NCBI RefSeq assembly: GCF_021728295.1
Contig: NZ_JAKJXE010000001.1
Span: 496,001-560,000 of the forward strand
DNA: 64,000 nucleotides
From: Pseudomonas petrae
Lineage (GTDB): Bacteria; Pseudomonadota; Gammaproteobacteria; Pseudomonadales; Pseudomonadaceae
Direction: 5' to 3'
The notes beneath the pieces are model-generated. The model ran no database searches and was not told where the DNA came from. It worked only from the letters and a program-made list of their open reading frames with translations. Numbering within the stretch: position 1 is the stretch's first letter; every line of letters starts with the position of its first letter. This document shows, piece after piece, positions 56,872-64,000 of this stretch. Made by a program: the position numbers and the translations under genes.

Positions 56872-58770
56872 TTACATCTCCACCTGCGTCCCCAGCTCAA
56901 TCACCCGGTTGAATGGCAGCTTGAAGAACCTCAGGTTGCCGTTGGCGTTCTTCAACATGAACGAGAACAGACCCTCGCGCCAGCGGGCCATCCCTACCAG
57001 TTTCGACGAGACCACGGTTTCGCGACTCAAGAAGTAGGTGGTGCGCATCGGGGTGAAATTCAGCTCCGCCAAGTGGCACAGGCTCAGCGCCGCCGGCACG
57101 TCCGGCTCGTCAATGAAGCCGAAATGCAGAATCACGCGGTAGAAGCCCTCGCCAAACGCCTCGACCTCGAAGCGCTGCGCTGCCGGCACGCGCGGGGTGT
57201 CTTCGTACACGACGGTCAGCAACACCACTTGCTCATGCAGCACCTGGTTGTGCAGCAGGTTATGCAACAGCGCATGGGGCACGGCGTCCGCACGCGCCGT
57301 GAGAAACACTGCCGTGCCCTGAACGCGATGGGGCGGCTGCACGCGAATACTGCTGATGAAGATCGGCAGCGGCAGACCGCCTTCGTCGATGCGGTCCACC
57401 AACAGCTGCTTGCCGCGCTTCCAGGTGGTCATCAGGATGAACAGCACGATGCCCGCCAGGAATGGAAACGCCCCGCCCTGAATGACTTTTGGCACGTTGG
57501 CAGCGAAGAACATGCCGTCCACGAACAGACATCCCACCAAAATCGGCACCGCGATCAGCGGCGGCCATTTCCAGGCCAGCAGCATGACCGACGCCACCAG
57601 AATCGTCGTGCAGAGCATCGTGCCGGTTACCGCCACGCCGTAGGCCGAGGCCAGCGCGCCAGAGGATTCGAAGCCCAGCACGAGCAGAATCACTCCGACC
57701 ATCAGCGCCCAGTTCACCGCGCCGATGTAGATCTGCCCTTGGGCGTCGCTGGAGGTGTGCTGGATGTACATGCGCGGGATGTAGCCGAGCTGAATCGCCT
57801 GCAGCGTCATCGAGAACGCACCGGAGATCACCGCCTGCGAAGCAATAATGGTCGCCAGCGTCGACAAGCCGATCAACGGCAACAGCGCCCAGCTCGGCGC
57901 CAGCAGGTAGAACGGGTTGCGCACCGCTTCCGGGTCCTGGATCACCAGGGCGCCCTGGCCGAAGTAATTCAGCACCAGCGCCGGCAAGACCAGCGCGAAC
58001 CATGCGCGGGAGATCGGCTTGCGACCGAAATGCCCCATGTCTGCGTACAGCGCCTCGGCACCGGTCAGCGCGAGCACCACAGCGCCCAGGACCGAAACGC
58101 CAATGCCGGGATGATCAATAAAGAAGCGAACCGCCCACACCGGGTTGACGGCTTGAAGCACTTCCGGCTGTTGCAGGATGCCGCGAACGCCGAGCACGCC
58201 GAGGGTGACGAACCAGAGGACCATGATCGGGCCAAACATCACGCCGATGCGCGCGGTGCCATGACGCTGAATCAAAAACAGCGCCACCAGCACAACCAGA
58301 GCGATCGGCACCACCCAGCGCTCAAGCCCGTCAAATGCCAGCTCCATACCCTCGACTGCCGACAGAACGGAAATCGCCGGGGTGATCATGCTGTCGCCGT
58401 AAAACAACGCCGCGCCGAACAGGCCGAAGACGATCATGCTCGCCTGCAGCTTCGGGTACTGGGCCGACGCCCTGCGCGCCAACGCCATCAGCGCCATGAT
58501 GCCGCCTTCGCCGTCGTTGTCGGCACGTAGCACCAAGGCCATGTATTTGAAGGAGACCACCCAGATCAATGACCAGAAGATCAGCGAAAGAATGCCCAGT
58601 ACGGCGTCGTGACCGGCTTGGACGCCATAGCCTCCGACGAACACTTCCTTAATGGTGTACAGCGGGCTGGTACCGATGTCGCCATAGGCTACACCCACCG
58701 CTCCCACCAGCAGACTCAACGGTTTCGCCGAAGAATGCCCGACCTCTGCCTGACTCGTTGCGTGACCCAT
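56872..58770 (-). CDS. kup: Low-affinity potassium transporter Kup
   Basis: 632 residues. The family start region is [25 protein letters not shown]. About twelve membrane segments follow (to about residue 430), including [19 protein letters not shown], then a cytoplasmic tail ending [12 protein letters not shown]. Proton-coupled K+ uptake. It is monocistronic, with REP repeats downstream. Confidence 0.96.
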   Translation of the reverse strand: MGHATSQAEVGHSSAKPLSLLVGAVGVAYGDIGTSPLYTIKEVFVGGYGVQAGHDAVLGILSLIFWSLIWVVSFKYMALVLRADNDGEGGIMALMALARRASAQYPKLQASMIVFGLFGAALFYGDSMITPAISVLSAVEGMELAFDGLERWVVPIALVVLVALFLIQRHGTARIGVMFGPIMVLWFVTLGVLGVRGILQQPEVLQAVNPVWAVRFFIDHPGIGVSVLGAVVLALTGAEALYADMGHFGRKPISRAWFALVLPALVLNYFGQGALVIQDPEAVRNPFYLLAPSWALLPLIGLSTLATIIASQAVISGAFSMTLQAIQLGYIPRMYIQHTSSDAQGQIYIGAVNWALMVGVILLVLGFESSGALASAYGVAVTGTMLCTTILVASVMLLAWKWPPLIAVPILVGCLFVDGMFFAANVPKVIQGGAFPFLAGIVLFILMTTWKRGKQLLVDRIDEGGLPLPIFISSIRVQPPHRVQGTAVFLTARADAVPHALLHNLLHNQVLHEQVVLLTVVYEDTPRVPAAQRFEVEAFGEGFYRVILHFGFIDEPDVPAALSLCHLAELNFTPMRTTYFLSRETVVSSKLVGMARWREGLFSFMLKNANGNLRFFKLPFNRVIELGTQVEM

Positions 58771-59040
58771 TTACCACTCCTGAAACCATGACTCGAGCAC
58801 CGCGATCCGGCGTTGTCGGATTGACCCACACCGCACCGGTAAATTCCGATGCGCCCGGCCAACTTGGGGTGCCGGGCGTAACGCCGCGAAGCATAGCGCA
58901 GCACTCGTCGTAATTCTCTGTATAACACTGGTCAATCGTTCGACGCGCCGCTAGAATTGCGCACTTTTTGATCAGAGGCGCCCCAAGCGCCCAGTCAATG
59001 CTTCGGCTATTCGCCGGGCATCCTACGCCGAGGTTAGTCA

Positions 59041-60378
59041 ATGTCCACCGTCACCACGTCTGCCGCCCCCAAGGTCGGCTTTGTCAGCCTGGGTTGCCCG
59101 AAGGCCCTGGTCGATTCCGAGCGCATCCTGACCCAGCTGCGCATGGAAGGCTATCAGGTCGTTCCGACCTACCAGGACGCCGACGTGGTCGTGGTCAACA
59201 CCTGCGGTTTCATCGACAGCGCCAAGGCTGAATCCCTCGAGACCATTGGCGAGGCGCTGGCCGAAAACGGCAAAGTGATCGTCACCGGTTGCATGGGCGT
59301 GGACGAAAGCGTGATTCGCGCCGTGCACCCGAGTGTGCTGGCCGTGACCGGTCCGCAGCAGTACGAGCAAGTGGTCAATGCCGTCCACGACGCCGCGCCG
59401 CCGAAGCTCGATCACAACCCGCTGATCGATCTGGTGCCGCCGCAAGGGGTCAAGCTGACCCCGCGTCATTACGCGTACCTGAAGATATCCGAGGGCTGCA
59501 ACCACAGCTGCAGTTTCTGCATCATCCCGTCCATGCGCGGCAAGCTGGTCAGCCGCCCGATTGGCGACGTGCTCGACGAAGCCCAACGTCTGGTCAAAGC
59601 CGGCGTGAAAGAGCTGCTGGTGATTTCCCAGGACACCAGCGCCTACGGCGTCGACATCAAGTACCGCACAGGTTTCTGGAACGGTCAGCCGGTCCGCACG
59701 CGCATGACCGAGCTGTGCCAGGCCCTGAGTTCGCTGGGCGTCTGGGTACGCCTGCATTACGTTTATCCGTACCCGCACGTTGACGAGATCATTCCATTGA
59801 TGGCGGCGGGCAAGATCCTGCCGTACCTGGACATACCGTTCCAGCATGCCAGCCCGAAGATCCTCAAGCTGATGAAACGCCCGGCTTTCGAAGACAAGAC
59901 CTTGGCGCGTATCAAGAACTGGCGCGAACAGTGCCCGGACCTGATCATCCGTTCGACCTTCATCGTCGGCTTCCCGGGCGAAACCGAAGAAGATTTCCAG
60001 TACCTGCTGGACTGGCTGACTGAAGCCCAACTCGATCGCGTCGGTTGCTTCCAGTACTCCCCTGTCGAAGGCGCGCCGGCGAATCTGCTGGATGCGCCGA
60101 TCGTTCCGGACGACATCAAGCAGGACCGCTGGGACCGCTTCATGGCGCACCAGCAAGCCATCAGCGCCGCGCGCCTGCAGATGAAAATCGGCAAGGAAAT
60201 CGAAGTGCTGATCGACGAAGTGGATGAGCAGGGTTTCGTCGGCCGCTCGTTCTTCGATGCGCCGGAGATCGACGGCAACGTCTTCGTCGAAAGTGACCGT
60301 GACTTCAAGCCGGGCGACAAGGTCATGTGCCGCGTGGTGGATGCCGATGAATACGACCTGTGGGCTGAGCCGATTTAA
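59041..60378 (+). CDS. rimO: Ribosomal protein S12 methylthiotransferase RimO
   Basis: 445 residues. The N-terminal cluster domain has the motif [18 protein letters not shown], with further Cys at NTCGFIDSA and TGCMGVD. The radical SAM site is [16 protein letters not shown]. The C-terminal TRAM domain ends [10 protein letters not shown]. It adds a methylthio group to Asp of ribosomal protein S12. Confidence 0.97.
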   Translation: MSTVTTSAAPKVGFVSLGCPKALVDSERILTQLRMEGYQVVPTYQDADVVVVNTCGFIDSAKAESLETIGEALAENGKVIVTGCMGVDESVIRAVHPSVLAVTGPQQYEQVVNAVHDAAPPKLDHNPLIDLVPPQGVKLTPRHYAYLKISEGCNHSCSFCIIPSMRGKLVSRPIGDVLDEAQRLVKAGVKELLVISQDTSAYGVDIKYRTGFWNGQPVRTRMTELCQALSSLGVWVRLHYVYPYPHVDEIIPLMAAGKILPYLDIPFQHASPKILKLMKRPAFEDKTLARIKNWREQCPDLIIRSTFIVGFPGETEEDFQYLLDWLTEAQLDRVGCFQYSPVEGAPANLLDAPIVPDDIKQDRWDRFMAHQQAISAARLQMKIGKEIEVLIDEVDEQGFVGRSFFDAPEIDGNVFVESDRDFKPGDKVMCRVVDADEYDLWAEPI

Positions 60379-60418
60379 CGCTCAATCTCAGGCTCGACAG
60401 CCGCTTTAAGCCCAACAG

Positions 60419-60450
60419 CCCCGCCCGTAAAACGGCGGGGTTTGTTTTTT
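60419..60450 (+). terminator. Terminator after rimO
   Basis: CCCCGCC, 8-nt loop, GGCGGGG followed by TTTGTTTTTT. Confidence 0.88.
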
Positions 60451-60499
60451 CTGGCTATCGTCCCCACATCAGCATCACTACCCAGGGAGCAGCGGCAAC

Positions 60500-60955
60500 A
60501 TGACCCAGCACTCGGTCATCTATCTGCCCAGGCAGCACGACTTCGCCGAACTCACCCGGGTCTGGGAAGCCTCTGTGCGCGCGACCCATGACTTTTTGGC
60601 CGAGAACTACATCACGTTGCTCCGGCATCTGCTGGAAACCCAGTACCTAGGCGCTGTGAACCTGTTCTGCACCCGCGACTCGCACCTGCGCATCACCGGT
60701 TTCGCCGGCACCACGCCGGGCAAGCTCGAAATGCTGTTTATCGCCCCTGACCACCGTGGCATGGGCCTGGGCAAGAAACTGCTGGACTACGCGATCGAGC
60801 ATTTCCACATCACTGAGCTGGACGTGAACGAGCAGAACGCTCAGGCGTTGGGCTTTTATGAACGGCAGGGGTTTGAGATGGTAGGCCGCGCCGAGGTGGA
60901 CGGACTCGGGCGGCCGCATCCAATGCTGCGGATGCGAGTGAAAGCAGGTCGGTGA
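60500..60955 (+). CDS. GNAT-family N-acetyltransferase
   Basis: 151 residues. Acetyl-CoA motif A: KLEMLFIAPDHRGMGLGKKLLDYA (RGMGLG), then LDVNEQNAQALGFYERQGFEMVGRAEVDGLGRPHPMLRM, very like the PhnO/YjaB-type group. GGGAG precedes the start. Substrate not known. It follows rimO but behind a terminator. Confidence 0.9.
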   Translation: MTQHSVIYLPRQHDFAELTRVWEASVRATHDFLAENYITLLRHLLETQYLGAVNLFCTRDSHLRITGFAGTTPGKLEMLFIAPDHRGMGLGKKLLDYAIEHFHITELDVNEQNAQALGFYERQGFEMVGRAEVDGLGRPHPMLRMRVKAGR

Positions 60956-60986
60956 TGCCAAGAGCGGACCTGACGCACAGGTCGAC

Positions 60987-61078
60987 CTGTAGGAGCCGGC
61001 TTGCTGGCGAACCCAATAGGTCGGTGCTCCCCACCAACATCTGACCCAGCGCATTCGCCAGCAAGTCGGTTCCTACAG
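60987..61078. repeat. Single REP doublet
   Basis: CTGTAGGAGCCGGCTTGCTGGCGAA (60987-61011) is repeated in inverse form at 61054-61078 with two differences, 42 bp apart. Another class of REP than the array at 56.5 kb. It fills the gap between two convergent genes. Confidence 0.8.
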
Positions 61079-61103
61079 ATTGCATGTGCAGGTCACGTCT
61101 GCA

Positions 61104-62099
61104 TCAGCGCTTCAGGCTTTCCAGCAGCACCTTGTTGAACTGCTGCGGATCCTGAATCTGCGGCGCATGGCCCAATCCTGCAAACTCCACCAGCGTCGCC
61201 TGCGGAATGCGCTTGGCGGCGGCCTTGCCCAGCTCCGGGTAATTGCCCAGCGTCTTGCGCAATTCCTCGGGCGCCGCATCTTTGGCAATCGCGGTGTTGT
61301 CCTTCTGCCCGATCAACAACACCGTCGGCATCTTCAGCTTCTCGAAGTCGTAGAACACCGGCTGATTGAAGATCATCCCGTAGGTCTGCGCTGACGCCCG
61401 AGCCACCTCCTCCTTGCCTTTACCGGTGAACATTCCGGCCTGCATGTCGACCCAGTGATCGAACTCGGGCCGCCATTCATTGGCGTAATACGTCGACTGC
61501 TGATACGTGCGGATGCTCTCGGCGCTGGTCTTCAGCTCCCGGGCGTACCAGTCATCAAAGCTGCGATCCGGCACGCCTTTGGCTTTCCAGTCTTCCAGAC
61601 CGATCGGGTTGACCAGCAGCAACTGATCCACTTGCTCGGGGTACATCAGCGCAAAGCGGGTCGCCAGCATGCCGCCCATCGAATGCCCGACCACGGTGAC
61701 GTGATCGATGCCCAGTTGGGTCAGCAGTGCCTTGGTGTTCTGCGCCAGTTGTTCGAAGGTGTATGTGTAATCCGCCGGTTTGCTGGAGCGACAGAAGCCG
61801 ATCTGATCCGGCGCAACTACCCGATAGCCCGCGCCCGTCAGCGCCTTGATGGTCCCTTCCCACGTGGCACCGCAGAAGTTCTTACCGTGCAGCAGCACGA
61901 CGCTTCGACCATTGGCAGTGCCAGTCGGCTTGACGTCCATGTAACCCATCTGGACCGCTGCGCCCTGGGATTCGAAGCTGTAATTCTGCGCCGGGAACGG
62001 ATACTGGAAGCCTTCCAGCTGCGGGCCATAGGACGGGGTTTGCGCAGCGAGCAGCGGCAAGCTGACTGTCATCAGCAATGCGGGTAGCCATTTGGTCAT
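61104..62099 (-). CDS. Secreted alpha/beta hydrolase
   Basis: 331 residues from ATG 62099 (GGAG upstream), with signal peptide MTKWLPALLMTVSLPLLAAQT. The fold shows SVVLLHGKNFCGATWEGT (oxyanion region), nucleophile elbow VTVVGHSMGGMLATRFALMYP, Asp region TVLLIGQKDNTA and catalytic His region FAGLGHAPQIQDPQQF. Exported hydrolase or esterase of unknown substrate. The upstream frame to 62180 has no signal. Confidence 0.88.
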   Translation of the reverse strand: MTKWLPALLMTVSLPLLAAQTPSYGPQLEGFQYPFPAQNYSFESQGAAVQMGYMDVKPTGTANGRSVVLLHGKNFCGATWEGTIKALTGAGYRVVAPDQIGFCRSSKPADYTYTFEQLAQNTKALLTQLGIDHVTVVGHSMGGMLATRFALMYPEQVDQLLLVNPIGLEDWKAKGVPDRSFDDWYARELKTSAESIRTYQQSTYYANEWRPEFDHWVDMQAGMFTGKGKEEVARASAQTYGMIFNQPVFYDFEKLKMPTVLLIGQKDNTAIAKDAAPEELRKTLGNYPELGKAAAKRIPQATLVEFAGLGHAPQIQDPQQFNKVLLESLKR

Positions 62100-62261
62100 G
62101 AATTCGCTCCAGACAATGTAGGAATAGAGAGCAGACCTGTGTCGCTCCCGGAAAAATCCATCGAGTGGAGGCTTATTCACCCGCCAATTTCAATGTGGCC
62201 GCGATTAACGGTGCATGCGCGGGTACAATAGGCGCCTTTCCATTTTGTTACGGCTTTTCTC

Positions 62262-62972
62262 ATGACTGACCCCATTCGCCTTTCCAAACGCCTGATCGAG
62301 CTGGTCGGCTGCTCTCGTCGCGAAGCCGAGCTGTTCATCGAAGGCGGCTGGGTCACGGTGGACGGCGTTGTCGTCGACGAGCCGCAGTTCAAGGTCGAAA
62401 ACCAGACCGTGGTCCTCAACGCGGAGGCGAAAGCCGATACGCCTGAATCCGTCACCATCCTGTTCAACGCCCCGGCGGGCATGGCCCCTGAAAGTGCCTT
62501 GGCGCTGATCACACCCGCCACATTGTCCCTCGACCACAGCATCGGCCGACGTCCGCTCAAAGGGCACTTCCTGCGCTTGGAATCAATTTCCACGCTGCAA
62601 GCCAACGCCAGCGGCCTGATGGTGTTCAGTCAGGACTGGAAAATCCTGCGCAAACTCACCGACGACCGCAGCAAGATCGAGCAGGAATACGTCGTCGAGA
62701 TCGCGGGCGACATGGTTGCCCACGGCCTCAACCGCCTGAACCACGGCATGACCTACAAAGGCAAGGAACTGCCGAAGGTCAAAGCCAGCTGGCAGAACGA
62801 AAACCGCTTGCGCTTCGCCATGAAGAACCCGCAGCCCGGCGTCATTGCGCAGCTGTGCGAAGCGGTGGGCCTGAAGGTTGTTTCGGTGCGGCGCATTCGT
62901 ATCGGCGGCGTGTCCATCGGCAAGGTGCCTGAAGGCCAGTGGCGCTACATGACCGACAAAGAAAAATTCTGA
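62262..62972 (+). CDS. RsuA-family rRNA pseudouridine synthase homologue without the catalytic Asp
   Basis: 236 residues. The N-terminal S4 RNA-binding domain is IRLSKRLIELVGCSRREAEL...GGWVTVDGVVVDE. The synthase domain follows in the order of RluB/RluF, with KIEQEYVVEI and VSVRRIRIGGVSIGKVPEGQWRYMTDKE, the typical end. But the catalytic GRLD-x-x-[ST]-x-GL box reads STLQANASGLMVF, with Gln113 in place of Asp, and the NKPxG element reads FNAPAG. It binds RNA but probably cannot isomerise uridine. Confidence 0.85.
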   Translation: MTDPIRLSKRLIELVGCSRREAELFIEGGWVTVDGVVVDEPQFKVENQTVVLNAEAKADTPESVTILFNAPAGMAPESALALITPATLSLDHSIGRRPLKGHFLRLESISTLQANASGLMVFSQDWKILRKLTDDRSKIEQEYVVEIAGDMVAHGLNRLNHGMTYKGKELPKVKASWQNENRLRFAMKNPQPGVIAQLCEAVGLKVVSVRRIRIGGVSIGKVPEGQWRYMTDKEKF

Positions 62973-63042
62973 ATCCCCTTTCTGAGCGCCGCATCCAGTC
63001 CCGCGTGCGCTCATCTGCGAATCTCCAGGAAATACACGCACC

Positions 63043-63504
63043 ATGATGAACAACGATGTACTGCGCAGCATCCGTTACATGCTTGATATCAACGACGCCA
63101 AAGTGGTCGATATCATCAAGCTCGGCGGGTTCGATGCGACTAAGGCCGATGTCGCGTCCTACATGAAGAAAGACGAAGAAGAAGGCTTCGTGCCGTGCAG
63201 CGACGAGGTCATGGCGCACTTCCTCGACGGCCTTGTGTTCTTCAAGCGCGGCAAGGACGAGAGCCGCCCGCCGCTGCCTGTCGAGCTGCCGATCACCAAC
63301 AACATCGTCCTGAAAAAGCTGCGTGTGGCCTTCGAGCTGAAAGAAGACGACATGCACGCGATCCTCAAGGCGTCCGAGTTCCCGGTGTCCAAGCCTGAAC
63401 TCAGCGCCCTGTTCCGCAAGGCCGGTCACACCAACTACCGCGTCTGCGGCGACCAGTTGCTGCGCAACTTCCTGCGCGGCCTGACCCTACGCGTGCGCGG
63501 CTAA
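63043..63504 (+). CDS. DUF1456 family protein (YehS-like)
   Basis: 153 residues with two copies of a similar 65-residue unit: MNNDVLRSIRYMLDINDAKVVDIIKLGGF and NNIVLKKLRVAFELKEDDMHAILKASEF, each ending in a FLDGL or FLRGL helix. This is the duplicated YehS arrangement. Function unknown. It lies 70 bp after the pseudouridine synthase homologue and 17 bp before trmO. Confidence 0.9.
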   Translation: MMNNDVLRSIRYMLDINDAKVVDIIKLGGFDATKADVASYMKKDEEEGFVPCSDEVMAHFLDGLVFFKRGKDESRPPLPVELPITNNIVLKKLRVAFELKEDDMHAILKASEFPVSKPELSALFRKAGHTNYRVCGDQLLRNFLRGLTLRVRG

Positions 63505-63521
63505 GCGCTGCAGCTGCGTCG

Positions 63522-64000
63522 ATGACCCAGGCCTACAACGTCTCGCCGATCGGCTTCATGCGCTCGTGCTTCAAAGAGAAGTTCGCCATTCCCCGACAGC
63601 CCCAACTGGCGCCTGCCGCGCGGGGCGTGCTGGAGTTGGTCGCCCCCTTTGATCAGGGTGACGCCGTGCAGGGCCTGGAACAGGTCAGCCATGTCTGGCT
63701 GCTGTTTCTGTTCCATCAGGCACTGGAGGACAAACCGCGACTCAAGGTGCGCCCTCCTCGTCTGGGCGGCAATCAGTCCATGGGCGTGTTCGCCACGCGC
63801 GCGACCCATCGGCCGAACGGCATCGGTCAATCGGTGGTCAAGCTGGACAAGGTCGAAGCCGGGCGCCTGTGGTTGTCAGGCATCGACCTGCTGGACGGCA
63901 CGCCGGTGCTGGACGTCAAACCTTACGTGCCCTACGCCGATGTCATCGCTGATGCGCGCAACAGCATGGCCGCCGCCGCCCCGGAGATGATTCCGGTGCA
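63522..64000 (+). CDS. trmO: tRNA (N6-threonylcarbamoyladenosine37-N6)-methyltransferase TrmO, partial
   Basis: The first 159 residues of the YaeB/TsaA family; the rest is beyond the right edge. Typical parts are VSPIGFMRSCFKEKFAIPRQP, VSHVWLLFLFHQ, RPPRLGGNQSMGVFATRATHRPNGIGQSVVKL and LDVKPYVPYAD. It methylates t6A37 of a threonine tRNA with SAM. Confidence 0.93.
   Translation, partial: MTQAYNVSPIGFMRSCFKEKFAIPRQPQLAPAARGVLELVAPFDQGDAVQGLEQVSHVWLLFLFHQALEDKPRLKVRPPRLGGNQSMGVFATRATHRPNGIGQSVVKLDKVEAGRLWLSGIDLLDGTPVLDVKPYVPYADVIADARNSMAAAAPEMIPV

Noticed and set aside
57073..58530. 485-codon plus-strand frame rich in Gln, Arg and His
   Set aside because: Antisense shadow of kup.

Overview
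The window reads as a chromosomal segment of a Pseudomonas (gamma-proteobacteria). The conserved blocks match the gene order known from that genus: yebC-ruvCAB-ybgC-tolQRAB-pal-cpoB-queE-queC-tRNA-Lys, and then dps / cold-shock / slyX / HIT / oprD-type porin / proS / dinB / mprF-ahyD / kup / rimO. The species cannot be fixed from this sequence alone.

Region 1 (1-20148, all minus strand) is a type I secretion locus. It is read TolC-like channel -> ABC exporter -> HlyD-type adaptor -> small polytopic membrane protein -> a giant RTX protein. The RTX reading frame runs open from its start at 14380 through the left edge, at least 4793 codons. It has a hydrophobic N-terminal domain, a calcium-binding module with a putative Asp-Pro self-cleavage site, and at least 21 alternating blocks of glycine-rich nonapeptide repeats and an intervening folded module. 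Its C-terminus and secretion signal lie outside the window.

Region 2 (20731-29764) is a small genomic island at tRNA-Lys(UUU). It is bounded by about 101-bp direct repeats that copy the 3' part of the tRNA gene together with its terminator. Next to the distal repeat is the N-terminal fragment of a ParA/Soj gene of the kind found in PAPI-1/pKLC102-type integrative elements, and no integrase remains. The cargo is a divergent cluster: SIS-domain sugar-phosphate enzyme, ROK kinase and DeoR regulator on the minus strand; APC permease, GMC oxidoreductase and GNAT acetyltransferase on the plus strand. The combination resembles, in its functional classes, pathways for fructosamine-type amino acid-sugar conjugates. 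An SGNH hydrolase pseudogene lies at the tRNA end.

Region 3 (29720-42564) is core genome: tRNA-Lys, two preQ0 (queuosine precursor) genes, the Tol-Pal envelope-constriction operon, Holliday-junction processing, YebC and a non-discriminating-type AspRS.

Region 4 (43002-64000) is also core: Dps, a membrane-anchored cold-shock protein, SlyX, a HIT protein, an OprD-family porin, ProRS, a lipoprotein, DNA polymerase IV, two identical initiator tRNAs each with its own promoter and terminator, the aminoacyl-phosphatidylglycerol synthase/hydrolase pair, a tandem array of REP doublets, Kup, RimO, a GNAT enzyme, an alpha/beta hydrolase, an RsuA-family pseudouridine synthase homologue without its catalytic Asp, a YehS-like protein and the start of TrmO.
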